Shown piece by piece: positions 8,699-18,312 of a stretch of DNA of 64,000 nucleotides. Origin of the DNA: Erysipelotrichaceae bacterium (GTDB lineage Bacteria; Bacillota_I; Bacilli_A; Erysipelotrichales; Erysipelotrichaceae); assembly GCA_022799495.1 (NCBI GenBank), contig JAAWON010000004.1:1-64000 (forward strand), written 5' to 3'. A program made the translations under genes and the position numbers. Numbering within the stretch: position 1 is the stretch's first letter; every line of letters starts with the position of its first letter. Under the pieces are notes generated by a model, which had not been told where the DNA came from, did not search any database, and saw nothing but the letters and a program-made list of their open reading frames with translations.

Positions 8699-9931
8699 TT
8701 ATGCTTGTGTTGGCGTTGGCTCATCCATCTGACAACGAATATGGCGAATCTGTTCCAGCACCTGTTCTACATTGGCAGAAGGCAGCACATAGGCATCTAA
8801 CCACAAGCAGTGTTCCTGAACACGAAGATACGCAGTGATATGCGTATGATCTTCCTGTGCTTTAAGCATCACGCTCCCTTGAATTTGCTCATCCATAAAG
8901 GCAAAAGGTTCTTCCTGCATCGCATCATTTGTCAGAAACTGCTGCTCCTTTTCCTCATCATACGCTACTGTATGCATGCGATACATCCATTCCCATGGAG
9001 ATGCCTCATCGTAATATGGGCCGATGATATATAAAACATCACCATCTTGTTCTAAACTACACTGGGCAAAGCCACTGGCCTCAATCCACCAGCACCCAAA
9101 GGGAAATTCTACCATGCCCTTGCGATAACCGATCGTCGTCACATCACGCATCATCTCACCTGTATGGATCAATGCCTCACGCCCACGCACATTACATAAT
9201 TGATGATATTCATGCAAAGGCAGTGGCAGGCTTGCATCCTTGGCATAGGCAAGTTCCACCAAATCAATGATCGTATCCGCCTGTTTCATCGTATATTCAT
9301 TCATATTGGAATAAGCGAACCAGCATTCCTTCCATAAAAGGCTTAACGCGCTATTGCGATAAAATAAGGCATCCCGTTCCCGCTCATTCCATATAAAAAA
9401 ACGCTGTGCCAGTTCATGTGGTGTACTGTGGGTAAATTCCTCTATACTGATATACCCTAACGGTGTCACCAACTGTCCCGGTTGTTCCATCGGCTTATAG
9501 TAAGTGAGTGGCCACGCGATACATAGTGACTCCATCTGGGTGCTGTTTGTTTCGATATAATTGCCCAAATCTCGCAGCCAACGTTCAAATACACCACTGC
9601 GCAATTGCTCAAAATCTCGGGAATTATAATAGTTGCTAGGATCTGTTACACTCAGGGGTATTGGACTCATTTCAGCGATCTTAGCGAAAAAATCACAGAC
9701 AAATGCATGATAACCGGGGCCTGCCACATTGGTCTGAGTGGCAATGCTGAGATAAGGCTCTAGATAATTGATCTCAATAAATCCTTCCGGACATACTTCA
9801 ATCTGTGCATACTCCTCAAACTCTTCCATTTTTAAATGCCATTCCTGAGCAAGCTGGGCAATCATACGAATAAATCCTTGAAAATCGCTCGCTTCCTCCA
9901 ATTTTCCTTCTGCGACTACCTCAATAGCCAT
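8699..9931 (-). CDS. Protein of unknown function (410 aa)
   Basis: I do not recognise this family. It is a soluble-looking, acidic, Trp/Tyr-rich protein without a signal peptide or membrane helix. The N-terminal 60 residues are helical and acidic (EEFEEYAQIEV), and the C-terminal half alternates short beta-like strands (GDVLYIIGPYYDE, HTHITAYLRVQE). The annotated frame can begin at a TTG at 9949, but AAGGAGGAG sits 6 nt before the ATG at 9931. It is the last gene of a three-gene unit behind an AlaX-like protein and a lipoprotein, spaced 33 bp from the latter. No function is proposed. Confidence 0.7.
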   Translation of the reverse strand: MAIEVVAEGKLEEASDFQGFIRMIAQLAQEWHLKMEEFEEYAQIEVCPEGFIEINYLEPYLSIATQTNVAGPGYHAFVCDFFAKIAEMSPIPLSVTDPSNYYNSRDFEQLRSGVFERWLRDLGNYIETNSTQMESLCIAWPLTYYKPMEQPGQLVTPLGYISIEEFTHSTPHELAQRFFIWNERERDALFYRNSALSLLWKECWFAYSNMNEYTMKQADTIIDLVELAYAKDASLPLPLHEYHQLCNVRGREALIHTGEMMRDVTTIGYRKGMVEFPFGCWWIEASGFAQCSLEQDGDVLYIIGPYYDEASPWEWMYRMHTVAYDEEKEQQFLTNDAMQEEPFAFMDEQIQGSVMLKAQEDHTHITAYLRVQEHCLWLDAYVLPSANVEQVLEQIRHIRCQMDEPTPTQA

Positions 9932-9964
9932 ATCTGCTCCTCCTTTCAAAAAGGACAGATGCGC

Positions 9965-10579
9965 TTAATTCGCTCCGTCCTCTACTGCGATTACTCGATA
10001 TACTCCATCTAAATTGATGACTTGAACTGCCATTGTACTCTTTAGCCCATCTACCGGCAATTTACTATCCGCATATTTCAATGTCAACTGAACGATAAAA
10101 CCATCATACATCAACTGGCCATACGGCAGTTGTTCCTCATGTATATCGTTCACTTCATGCAGGATGACATTGGGCAGATCCTCTTTGCTGTATTGGGTAA
10201 TCACTGCCTGATAATTATTATAATAATGCATCATCGCATAAGCACGAAACGCCTCTTGTTCCTCCTCAGGCAGAAACATCAGACCACCGATATCTTCCTT
10301 CCCGCTTTTCTGATACAACGTAAAGAATTGATAGGCAAAATTCACCGCGACAAGTTCCGCAACTCGCTGCGCATCACCGTTTTCATTTAATACCTGTGAT
10401 AATTCATTGTACACCTTAATCTGTTCCTGGGTAGGATTGCTTGGTGTCGCATACACCGCATTTTGAATCAGCGTGTATTCCGTGTCTTGCACTTCTGTAT
10501 CCTCTTTCGAACAGCCACTTGCCAAAACACAGAAACAGGCACAAAGGCATAACAGGATTTTTGTCATTATTTTTTTCAT
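9965..10579 (-). CDS. Putative lipoprotein (204 aa)
   Basis: A typical lipoprotein signal is visible: MKKIMTKILL, a hydrophobic core, then LASGC with the lipobox cysteine at about residue 23, followed by an acidic linker. The mature 180 residues show no motif I recognise; there are several aromatic-rich helices and a final beta hairpin (VQVINLDGVYRVIAVEDG), a layout reminiscent of NTF2-like or DUF4878-type lipoproteins. Anchored on the outer face of the membrane. It sits 30 bp after the AlaX-like gene and 33 bp before an unknown gene, probably one operon. Confidence 0.75.
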   Translation of the reverse strand: MKKIMTKILLCLCACFCVLASGCSKEDTEVQDTEYTLIQNAVYATPSNPTQEQIKVYNELSQVLNENGDAQRVAELVAVNFAYQFFTLYQKSGKEDIGGLMFLPEEEQEAFRAYAMMHYYNNYQAVITQYSKEDLPNVILHEVNDIHEEQLPYGQLMYDGFIVQLTLKYADSKLPVDGLKSTMAVQVINLDGVYRVIAVEDGAN

Positions 10580-10609
10580 ACTGACCTCCGACTCAACAGT
10601 ATAAGTATA

Positions 10610-11782
10610 TCACAATTGCGACAGCTTTTGTATGTCTTTTACATAATCCGCCAATGCTTTTGTATAAACTCCTCCCCCTTGGGCCAAGTGCGCATTCCCA
10701 CCACCCCGCAGTTCAAAGTCCGCTGCGAATTGGGCAAACACATTGCGCGCATCCACATCACTTCCTTGTGGAGAACTGATCACCAAATGACACTGATCAA
10801 ATATCTTTGCCAATAGGATACAAGGCTTATGTAGATGCTGGGTGAGATACTGCGCTGCCTGACTCAGCGATTTCGCATCCAAGTCATCAAAAATGCGTAC
10901 AATGGTAGATGCATTCTCATCTTGATAACGCTCTGCCAAAAGCGCAATATACTTCTGTTTCCAAAGCATGACATCTCTGTTCAGTGCTTTTTGTTCATTG
11001 ATGATTTGCTGGATACCGGTATTCAGATACAGATGCGACAGCGATAAGCTTTGACATGCTTCATCCAATACTTGATAACGTTTATTGACACAATCCAATA
11101 ATTGATCACCGCATAGATAACGAATCTTATACCCTCTGCTTGTTTTCTCATAACCGCTGATAAAAACCATCTGAAGATAGCGAAGGCTAGGCACATGCAT
11201 ACAGCCGCACAAGTTATAATCCAATTGTGCAATTCGTACCACCCGTAATGTTTCATGATTCGCTTTCACTAGTGGCACATGCCGGAGCGCCTCCTGTTCA
11301 CTTGGATATTGAATTGTCACTGCCAGATCATCGCGAATAAAGCCATTGCACATAACGCTTAACTCTGATGCCATCTTATCATTGAAATGATCCAAGTTAA
11401 ATTCAATCTCATTCTCCTCATCCCCCACATGATGTGAGATGGTATCCGCATGATAGATGTTGGCAATCAATGCCGAAATCATATGTTGGGTTGTATGGAT
11501 CTGACATTTGCGAAAACGCTCATGAAAATTGATGCTCATAAAAGCCTTTTCCCCTACTTCAAGCGGCTCTGCCAATAGATGCCATTGCTTGCCATCCGCC
11601 CATTTCATCGCCAATACCGGCTGTTGATTGATGGTACCGATGTCTTCTGCCATGCCGCCCCCTCCCATATAAAAGATCGTCTCCTTAAATGCATGCCAAT
11701 GGTGATCATTCTCTGCGCACACCGCACTGACACTGGTGGTATATTCACTTAAGAAGCAGTTGTCCAATAATTGATTGATCAT
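10610..11782 (-). CDS. AlaX-type alanyl-tRNA editing protein (trans-editing, long form)
   Basis: A 390-residue homologue of the AlaRS editing and C-terminal regions lacking the aminoacylation domain. The zinc site is visible as HTTQH (about residues 96-100) and CGCMH (about 200), the HxxxH...CxxxH arrangement of AlaX/ThrRS editing domains. YMGGGGMAED near residue 40 matches the glycine-rich loop near the editing pocket. The C-terminal RGGGNAHLAQGGG is the DHHA1 signature. It should hydrolyse mischarged Ser- or Gly-tRNA-Ala in the cytoplasm. ATG 11782 is favoured over GTG 11791 because AGGGTG lies 7 nt upstream. It is divergent from the methyltransferase gene across 184 bp; an extended -10 TGATACAAT lies in that gap. 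Confidence 0.87.
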   Translation of the reverse strand: MINQLLDNCFLSEYTTSVSAVCAENDHHWHAFKETIFYMGGGGMAEDIGTINQQPVLAMKWADGKQWHLLAEPLEVGEKAFMSINFHERFRKCQIHTTQHMISALIANIYHADTISHHVGDEENEIEFNLDHFNDKMASELSVMCNGFIRDDLAVTIQYPSEQEALRHVPLVKANHETLRVVRIAQLDYNLCGCMHVPSLRYLQMVFISGYEKTSRGYKIRYLCGDQLLDCVNKRYQVLDEACQSLSLSHLYLNTGIQQIINEQKALNRDVMLWKQKYIALLAERYQDENASTIVRIFDDLDAKSLSQAAQYLTQHLHKPCILLAKIFDQCHLVISSPQGSDVDARNVFAQFAADFELRGGGNAHLAQGGGVYTKALADYVKDIQKLSQL

Positions 11783-11918
11783 ATTGCTCACCCTTTCTGA
11801 ATTTCATATGATGCACATACAAATCCATATTCTTAGCATATTGTATCATACATTTCGATGCTTTTGACAGTGATGAACTGTAATTCTATGGGAAAGAGAT
11901 AGGAATCTGCTAAAAACA

Positions 11919-11927
11919 TGATATAAT
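11919..11927 (+). promoter_or_regulatory. Extended -10 promoter of the methyltransferase gene
   Basis: TGATATAAT (TG at 11919, TATAAT 11922-11927) without a clear -35, 40 bp before the ATG. Confidence 0.5.
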
Positions 11928-11966
11928 ATGCGTTAGTCAACCGAAGGATGAAACAGGAGGAATCAC

Positions 11967-12842
11967 ATGAATCAGATCGCAGATGCATGGCAAGATTATG
12001 AATGCTTGGATATTGGCAACAAGGAAAAACTGGAGCGATGGGGCAATATTGTATTACGCCGTCCCGAACCACAAGCAATATGGCCAATTCAAGGAGAAGA
12101 TCCATTATGGCGTCATCCGCATGCACATTATCACCGTGCAAAAAGTGGTGGAGGCGCTTGGGAATATCATAAGCAGTTCCCAAAAAGCTGGACCATCCGC
12201 TACAAAGATTTATGTTTCAAAGTTTCCCCGACCGGTTTCAAGCACACCGGCTTATTCCCGGAACAAGCTGCCAACTGGGATTTTTTACGTGAGCAGATCA
12301 GCCAATGTGATGAAAAGGTGCGCATATTAAATTTGTTTGCTTACACAGGTGGTGCCACAATGGCGTGTGCCAAAGCAGGTGCTGATGAGGTGGTTCACGT
12401 AGATGCCAGTAAAGGCATGGTACAATGGGCAAAGGAAAACATGGCATTATCCAATCTGAGCGATCATAAAATCCGTTTCATTGTCGACGATGTGTTTAAA
12501 TTCGTAGCACGTGAGAAACGACGTGGAAGAACGTATCATGGCATCATCATGGATCCGCCCAGTTATGGTCGTGGTCCCAACAAAGAAGTGTGGAAAATTG
12601 AAGAGCAACTCTATGACTTTATTCTGGCCTGTCTGGATATTTTAGATGAACATCCCTTGTTTTTTCTGGTCAACTCCTATTCCACCGGTTTTTCTCCTAC
12701 ATTATTAAAACAGTTACTTCAACTCAGTATTGGTAAAAAGTACCCACAAGGAGTGATGGAAGCAGGGGAAAACAGTCTGCCGATCACCCGCAGTGAGTCT
12801 TTATTGCCATGTGGCATCTATGGTCGCTGGGTGCGTAAATAA
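11967..12842 (+). CDS. Class I SAM-dependent rRNA methyltransferase (RlmI-like)
   Basis: A 291-residue Rossmann methyltransferase. Motif I is LNLFAYTGGATMACAKAGA, with the acidic ribose-binding residue in VVHVDAS; motif IV is DPPSYGRG, the catalytic NPPY/DPPS-like loop seen in RlmI/YwbD-type enzymes. The N-terminal 80 residues lack the full PUA domain of RlmI and instead hold a WPIQGEDPLWRHPHAHY-like segment found in short Firmicutes versions. It probably methylates 23S rRNA; the exact base is not deducible. AGGAGG lies 6 nt before ATG 11967. It is single and divergent from the AlaX operon, followed by a terminator at 12952. Confidence 0.85.
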   Translation: MNQIADAWQDYECLDIGNKEKLERWGNIVLRRPEPQAIWPIQGEDPLWRHPHAHYHRAKSGGGAWEYHKQFPKSWTIRYKDLCFKVSPTGFKHTGLFPEQAANWDFLREQISQCDEKVRILNLFAYTGGATMACAKAGADEVVHVDASKGMVQWAKENMALSNLSDHKIRFIVDDVFKFVAREKRRGRTYHGIIMDPPSYGRGPNKEVWKIEEQLYDFILACLDILDEHPLFFLVNSYSTGFSPTLLKQLLQLSIGKKYPQGVMEAGENSLPITRSESLLPCGIYGRWVRK

Positions 12843-12948
12843 AAAAACAAAGTCAACACACCAACGTATTGTCTTAAGATAGTGCAACTGTTTTTATCCT
12901 ATTGAGCAACAGTTATACGGCATGGAAAAAGCCAACAGCATGGCGCCA

Positions 12949-13056
12949 TTATAGCGAAATCTGTGAATCAGGTTTCGCTTTTATTATTCGTGTATTTACA
13001 CAAAATAAATTCTTCGCTACATCAATACCGAGAAGATAGATATACAAAAATACCAT
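12949..13056 (-). pseudogene. Possible IS110-family transposase remnant
   Basis: A short frame beginning ATG 13056 encodes MVFLYIYLLGIDVAKN followed by unrelated residues and a stop. GIDVAKN is the usual N-terminal DEDD-motif segment of IS110-type transposases. The rest of the enzyme is absent and the frame runs into the terminator of the neighbouring gene. Only about seven residues support the call. Confidence 0.3.
12952..12985 (+). terminator. Terminator after methyltransferase gene
   Basis: AGCGAAA / TTTCGCT stem with a 13-nt loop, followed by TTTATTATT. Confidence 0.65.
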
Positions 13057-13084
13057 CAAACACATCCATTTTATTCACCTTTTA

Positions 13085-14131
13085 CTATACCTTAATATAT
13101 CGTGTTGCCCTTGATTTGCCAATTCGTTGTATCATACCGCTTTTCACCATAGCACCAAGAACAACTTCAACAGTAGTTGGACTTACATCAGGAAGAATCT
13201 TACATATCTCCGCTTTAGAAATCGGTGTTAGACTATTTAATACCGTAGCCTCAATACGGCCTTTCTTTGTAATCTTTTTCCCATGAACAACAGCGAAGCG
13301 CTTGTCAAGTTCCTTATAGCACATATAAAGCATAGATAAAAAGTTTTCGATAAACGGGAAATAACTGTTTTCACCGGATTCCCAGCCATTGGAAGATTGA
13401 AAGAGAGATTCATAATAATATACTTTGTATTGATTGATCTGTTCCTCAAAGGATACATATTTTCCTGCATCAAAGCCATTCTTGTATAAAAGCAACAAAG
13501 AAAGCAGACGTGACATTCTGCCATTACCGTCTCGAAATGGGTGTATACAAAGAAAGTCCAAAATAACACAGGGAATTAATAAAAGTTGATTTATATTTGC
13601 ATCGCTGCGAGCCTCCATATATGCAAGTTCTAATTGCTCCATTGCTTTCTCTGTTTCAGATGCGGGAGTAGGGTGGAACCGAATGCGTCTATTGCCATCA
13701 GTGTCTATCTCTAAAATTACATTGTCATCAGTTTTGTAGCGGCCACCATATTCATATCCGGCAAAAGACATCATGATTTCGTGCAAACGAAGTATATCGC
13801 GATTTCTGAAATCAATATGTTCAAAGCCTAAATGAATTTCATTTAATGCATCCCTATAACCTGCGATTTCTGCTTCATTATGATTAAGAGGGGCGCTATT
13901 TTGATTTACAATGGCGGCGATACGTTCGTCACTTGTAACAATTCCTTCTATCGCATTAGAACTTTTAATAGACTGCACCTTTGCGACGGCTTCAAGTTCA
14001 GTAAAAATCCGCTTGTATTCGTCCTTTCGTACACCTGCCATAGTCTTTAGAGAAGATATGTTTGCGGCTAAATTTACCAGATTCGCAGGTAATAAACCGT
14101 TATTTAAAAAAGAATAATCAAATTTCCTCAT
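13085..14131 (-). CDS. Fic/DOC family protein with N-terminal inhibitory motif and C-terminal winged helix
   Basis: A 348-residue Fic protein. The catalytic loop HPFRDGNGRMSR starts near residue 197 and has every canonical residue (H, F, D/E, GNGR), so it should transfer AMP or a related group to target hydroxyls. The N-terminal Fic_N region has SNAIEG at about 58-63, matching the (S/T)xxxE(G/N) inhibitory helix of class II Fic enzymes. The last 60 residues look like a winged helix (SKAEICKILPDVSPTTVEVVL). The longest frame starts upstream at 14152 with a non-ATG codon; AGAAAGGATGG favours ATG 14131. It is single, with palindromes around its promoter, and has no antitoxin-like partner gene. 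Confidence 0.9.
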   Translation of the reverse strand: MRKFDYSFLNNGLLPANLVNLAANISSLKTMAGVRKDEYKRIFTELEAVAKVQSIKSSNAIEGIVTSDERIAAIVNQNSAPLNHNEAEIAGYRDALNEIHLGFEHIDFRNRDILRLHEIMMSFAGYEYGGRYKTDDNVILEIDTDGNRRIRFHPTPASETEKAMEQLELAYMEARSDANINQLLLIPCVILDFLCIHPFRDGNGRMSRLLSLLLLYKNGFDAGKYVSFEEQINQYKVYYYESLFQSSNGWESGENSYFPFIENFLSMLYMCYKELDKRFAVVHGKKITKKGRIEATVLNSLTPISKAEICKILPDVSPTTVEVVLGAMVKSGMIQRIGKSRATRYIKV

Positions 14132-14155
14132 AGAATTCCATCCTTTCTGCACAAA

Positions 14156-14184
14156 ATCATACTATAGTATATGCAGAAAAACAA
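14156..14184 (-). promoter_or_regulatory. Fic promoter overlapped by palindromes
   Basis: Minus-strand TTGTTT (14184-14179) and TATGAT (14161-14156) with 17-bp spacing. ATACTATAGTAT (14159-14170) is a perfect palindrome over the -10 end, and TATGCAGAAA (14170-14179) pairs with TTTCTGCATA (14198-14207). Confidence 0.55.
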
Positions 14185-14207
14185 GACATCTGGCATATTT
14201 CTGCATA

Positions 14208-14571
14208 AAAATTGCTTAATAATATGCAGGTAATGTTAAGTATACAAAAATTGTCATTCTTTTATCCTATAGATAAAGCGCTTATCTTTTCAGATAGAAA
14301 ACGCTGTTGGCATCCCCTTTTAAATTGGACTTTGGTACGCTAATAGGACAGCATGTCAACGAATCCTCTTGAACGTGTAAATAGCGGATAAATATTATGT
14401 TTTTAACCGCACTTTATAAAAATAATCTATGTTCGTTCCTTTCCCTTATTGACATAAGCAAAGATATCATGCTCATTATTTTGACTCTTGTAAACAAGTG
14501 GATGAAACCGATTGAAATGAATCCATAGGATGTCGCATAATATCAGCGTATGCAAGAAAAAATTCAATCAC
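14208..14571. other. Intergenic region with a protein-like orphan frame
   Basis: No gene with a start codon. On the minus strand a stop-free stretch (about 14420-14287) would encode CCPISVPKSNLKGDANSVFYLKR-like residues ending in TAA, with no ATG; it may be a decayed gene end. Another AATATGCAG copy lies at 14220. Confidence 0.35.
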
Positions 14572-14619
14572 AAAAAAACAGAAGAATCCAATCTTTCATT
14601 ATAGAATGGAATCCCTCTG
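14572..14619 (-). terminator. Terminator of the ABC transporter gene
   Basis: A near-complete 14-bp stem (CAGAGGGATTCCAT with ATTGGATTCTTCTG, including G-U pairs) followed by seven T on the minus strand. Confidence 0.65.
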
Positions 14620-14701
14620 CCTTTAAGGTAAGTATGGTAATTCTTCTTACGCCTTGAATGATTTCGTTCAAAACCTGCTTTTGACATCCTTGTAACAAAT
14701 A

Positions 14702-17700
14702 CTAATCATTACGCAAGGCTGCGACAGGATCTTCCTTCGCTGCCTTTTTGGATGGCAATAATCCACCTAATAAAGTTAAAATCACGCTGAGTAACACCAA
14801 GATAAGTCCTGCCACCGGCGGTAAATACGCATTGATATCACTGTTTCCGGCAAGGGCGTGAATAAATGCATTGCCCGGTATCAGCAAAAGCAAAGTGATC
14901 AAAATACCCATTGCGCCGGCCGTAAAACCAATGATAAAGGTTTCCGCATTGAATACCTGTGAGATGTTTTGTTTGGAAGCACCAATGGCCCGTAAAATAC
15001 CGATTTCCTTTTTGCGTTCCAAGACGGAGATATAAGTGATCACACCAATCATAATCGAAGAAACAATTAGCGAAATTGCGACAAAGGCAATCAGCACATA
15101 GCCAATGACATTGATGATATCGGTCACTGAGGACATCAGTGTACCGACAAAATCAGTATATGTGATCACTTTGGATTCATCCGTTGCCTTCATTCTTTCA
15201 TTATAATCATCCAGAATGGACAATACCTGCGCCTTACTTTCAAAATCCTTAGGATACAAATCAATCTGCGTGGGTTCATTGAAATCCGCGTAACCTAGTT
15301 TTTTCAGATTCGTATCATAGGAGGTGATCTCACGTGTCATCATAGTGGTAAGCAATTGTGCCAATTCTTCCTCACTCATATGAAATTCCAAGGCATTGGC
15401 AAATGTCTGTGCATCAAAATGAATCGCCTGTGCAAACGCTGCGCCAAGCTGATCCATATGCGATGCCATGGCTTGTTCCAGTGATTGTGCCATATTGTCC
15501 ATGGCTTCACTCATATAATTTTGTAAATAAGCATTCAACTGCTCTTCCAACTTGATTTCGCTCATCAATTCCTTGAAGGCTTCCATGATAATGGCTTTGG
15601 CCTGTGGGGAATTGAGATAATCACTAAAACTGTCATTGAATGCATTCAGCATCGGTAAATCATTCACTTGTGCATAAGCATCATAGCCACTCATCAATGC
15701 GGCAATCAATTCACGCATGATTTGCGCTGTCAGTTGCGGATCATTACCTGAGGCGATGATTTCACCCATTGCCTTACCAATCAATGCTGTGGCTTGCGGT
15801 GTTTGTAAATACGCTTGAAATCCCGCTTGTAGACGATTGATATCGGCATCCGGATGATCCTTGATATACTCCTCATAGCCTTGTGACAATGCGCTGATCA
15901 ACTGTTCTATCTGCGCATCATTGATATCAATTTGTATATTGGCAAATAGTTGTGCAAGATCCAAAGGCGGCAGTGTAACTTCTGCCATGACATCACGCAA
16001 CAACGCAGAATCTAACATCAATTTGCTAGGATCAATTTGAAACGCTGATTGCAGGAGTGCAGTATTGATTGAGAACAGGGATTCCATACTGAAATCGGAA
16101 CGCTCCCGATCATCAAACCCTTTACCGGTAAAGACATTGATCTGGGGATGATCCAGTTGAGCACGCACAATATCACTTGCCTGTGCTTCCTCAATCACAT
16201 GCGTAGTAAGTTCCGCCGGATAACAAAGTCCCATCCGTAACATCGTCGCGTTGGCTCCATCCTTAGGCTGCACAATCCCAACGATGCGCAATTCTTCACC
16301 GTTTTGAATCAATTCACGCATATAAGCACGATCATCTGATTTATCCGTATAAACACCATATTCCTCATCATAAACATAGTAATCTGCGGCATTTACTCGC
16401 TGAAAGGTAATTCCCAAAATCTCATCGTAATCATAAGCTCGAATATCTTCCGGTGCCGCCACTGCCTCCTCGTTCGCAAACTGTTTAACCATTTCATCCA
16501 ATTCCTTGGGATCACGCAGTCCTAACGTATAAAGTAAAAGATCACTCATCCGTCCACTTTTAGATAATACCAATACGCACTCTTGATAAGAGGTGGGCCA
16601 ATGCCCTGCTTTCACTTCATATTGGTTCTCATATAGGGAACGATTTGCCGGCATCGGAAAGAATACATCGGTGCTCATCATCATGGACATCATGGAATTA
16701 CTGCTTGCGGAAGATCCAAAACCTAAACTTTGAAAAGAGGTATCAGGATGAACCTGTCGGTACTCCTCCTTCTCTAAGCGAAAGAGCTGTGGCATGATAT
16801 TGTATTGATACTCAATCGCATTGGTATATCGGTTGATATCATTGTCAGGTTGTTCTAAAAAGCGTTTAAAAGCACCTAAATCATTGGAGCCTATTTTAGA
16901 AAACATCTTTGTGACCATCTTAAGGACAGCCACATCACCTTCCTGCTCTTCATTGACTTCTGTGCCCTCTTCAACGACGCCCATCATCATGGCACTAATA
17001 TCAATACCGGTGCTTTGAATCTGTAAAGGATATTCCGAAAGAGTATCCTCTTCGATGGATTTGATATAGGCATTCACTCCCGTAGACAAAGAAAGGATGA
17101 GCGCGATGCCGATGATACCGATGGAACCGGCAAAGGAAGTTAGAATCGTGCGCCCCTTTTTGGTTTTGAGGTTATTAAAACTCAAGGAAAGTGCCGTTAA
17201 AAATGACATAGAGGATTTACCCATGTTTTGGTGAATGGGTGGCTGTGTATCATCGTGTGGGGTATAGGGATCGGAGTCATCCGTAATCTTACCATCCTTT
17301 AGTCTGACAATGCGAGTCGCATACTGTTCGGCCAATTCCGGATTATGCGTTACCATCACAACCAAACGCTCCTTAGCTACCTCTTTTAATAGGTCCATCA
17401 CCTGAATGCTGGTATCTGAATCCAATGCGCCGGTCGGTTCATCCGCCAATAATATATCGGGATCATTCACCAAGGCTCTAGCAATCGCCACTCGCTGCAT
17501 CTGCCCGCCCGATAACTGTGCCGGTTTTTTATGACATTGTTCCAAAAGGCCAACTTGTTGTAAGGCATGGCGTGCCTTTTCTCTACGCTCCTGTTTGGAA
17601 ATACCGGAGATGGTCAAAGCCAATTCTACATTGGCCAATAAGGTTTGATGTGGAATTAAATTATAACTTTGAAAGACAAAACCGATGGTATGATTGCGGT

Positions 17701-17938
17701 AGGAATCCCAATCTCGATCCTTGTACTGTTTGGTTGAGATGGAATTGATGATAAGATCTCCGCTATCATAGCGATCCAATCCGCCAATGATATTCAATAG
17801 TGTGGTTTTACCGGAACCACTCGGCCCCAGAATTGCCACAAATTCATTATCGCGTAAATTCAAACTCACTTCATCGAGTGCCTGTTGCACCAGTTCGCCG
17901 GTTCGATATTCCTTCTTGACTTCCTTGATTGAAAGCAT
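14702..17938 (-). CDS. MacB-like ABC transporter, ATPase fused to FtsX-type permease with large extracellular domain
   Basis: A 1078-residue fusion. The N-terminal 230 residues are an ABC ATPase: Walker A GPSGSGKTT, signature LSGGQMQR, Walker B ILLADEPTGALD and the MVTHNPELA switch. One membrane helix (about 262-284) is followed by an extracellular region of about 650 residues with helical, Ala/Met-rich segments, then three C-terminal helices with the FtsX core (VLERKKEIGILRAIGAS). This is the four-helix MacB topology, which works by mechanotransmission to act on substrates outside the membrane; export of peptides or lipoproteins, or cell-wall hydrolase control, are possible. The extracellular region is much larger than that of MacB. 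ATG 17938 has AAGGAG 9 nt upstream; the GTG at 17947 is less likely. A TATAAT lies at 17981-17976. No partner adaptor gene is adjacent. Confidence 0.9.
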   Translation of the reverse strand: MLSIKEVKKEYRTGELVQQALDEVSLNLRDNEFVAILGPSGSGKTTLLNIIGGLDRYDSGDLIINSISTKQYKDRDWDSYRNHTIGFVFQSYNLIPHQTLLANVELALTISGISKQERREKARHALQQVGLLEQCHKKPAQLSGGQMQRVAIARALVNDPDILLADEPTGALDSDTSIQVMDLLKEVAKERLVVMVTHNPELAEQYATRIVRLKDGKITDDSDPYTPHDDTQPPIHQNMGKSSMSFLTALSLSFNNLKTKKGRTILTSFAGSIGIIGIALILSLSTGVNAYIKSIEEDTLSEYPLQIQSTGIDISAMMMGVVEEGTEVNEEQEGDVAVLKMVTKMFSKIGSNDLGAFKRFLEQPDNDINRYTNAIEYQYNIMPQLFRLEKEEYRQVHPDTSFQSLGFGSSASSNSMMSMMMSTDVFFPMPANRSLYENQYEVKAGHWPTSYQECVLVLSKSGRMSDLLLYTLGLRDPKELDEMVKQFANEEAVAAPEDIRAYDYDEILGITFQRVNAADYYVYDEEYGVYTDKSDDRAYMRELIQNGEELRIVGIVQPKDGANATMLRMGLCYPAELTTHVIEEAQASDIVRAQLDHPQINVFTGKGFDDRERSDFSMESLFSINTALLQSAFQIDPSKLMLDSALLRDVMAEVTLPPLDLAQLFANIQIDINDAQIEQLISALSQGYEEYIKDHPDADINRLQAGFQAYLQTPQATALIGKAMGEIIASGNDPQLTAQIMRELIAALMSGYDAYAQVNDLPMLNAFNDSFSDYLNSPQAKAIIMEAFKELMSEIKLEEQLNAYLQNYMSEAMDNMAQSLEQAMASHMDQLGAAFAQAIHFDAQTFANALEFHMSEEELAQLLTTMMTREITSYDTNLKKLGYADFNEPTQIDLYPKDFESKAQVLSILDDYNERMKATDESKVITYTDFVGTLMSSVTDIINVIGYVLIAFVAISLIVSSIMIGVITYISVLERKKEIGILRAIGASKQNISQVFNAETFIIGFTAGAMGILITLLLLIPGNAFIHALAGNSDINAYLPPVAGLILVLLSVILTLLGGLLPSKKAAKEDPVAALRND

Positions 17939-17981
17939 CGCCATCACTCCTTACAACCCTTTACTAATGGTAACTATTATA

Positions 17982-18266
17982 CTAAAGATACAACTGAAAT
18001 AACAGTAAAACGCCGTTTTTTCCATGTTGGAAACCACACGGAATGAACGGACTTCATAAATCTAAAGCATCGTATTCACGACAGTTATATCATATTTTCA
18101 ATCGCACTATGCTTATCTTACATTTTTGATTGTTATAAAAAAATAGAATACCGTTTTCAAGAAAATGAACAAGCCATCGTTTCCTATTTTCTTGTAGGTT
18201 GATACCAAGAGGAAGATCGAAAATCTACTCTCGCCTTTTTCAAATGCAATTCCGCTATCCTCTTAT
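17982..18266. other. Intergenic region without recognised features
   Basis: About 285 bp between the ABC transporter promoter and the terminator of the next minus-strand unit. I see no start codon with a ribosome site and no repeat. Confidence 0.5.
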
Positions 18267-18304
18267 AAAAAGAAAATGGTACAGCGTTAGCGCCCTACCA
18301 TTTC
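18267..18304 (-). terminator. Terminator of the DUF378 gene
   Basis: AAATGGTA / TACCATTT stem followed by TCTTTTT on the minus strand. Confidence 0.75.
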
Positions 18305-18312
18305 CTATATCA

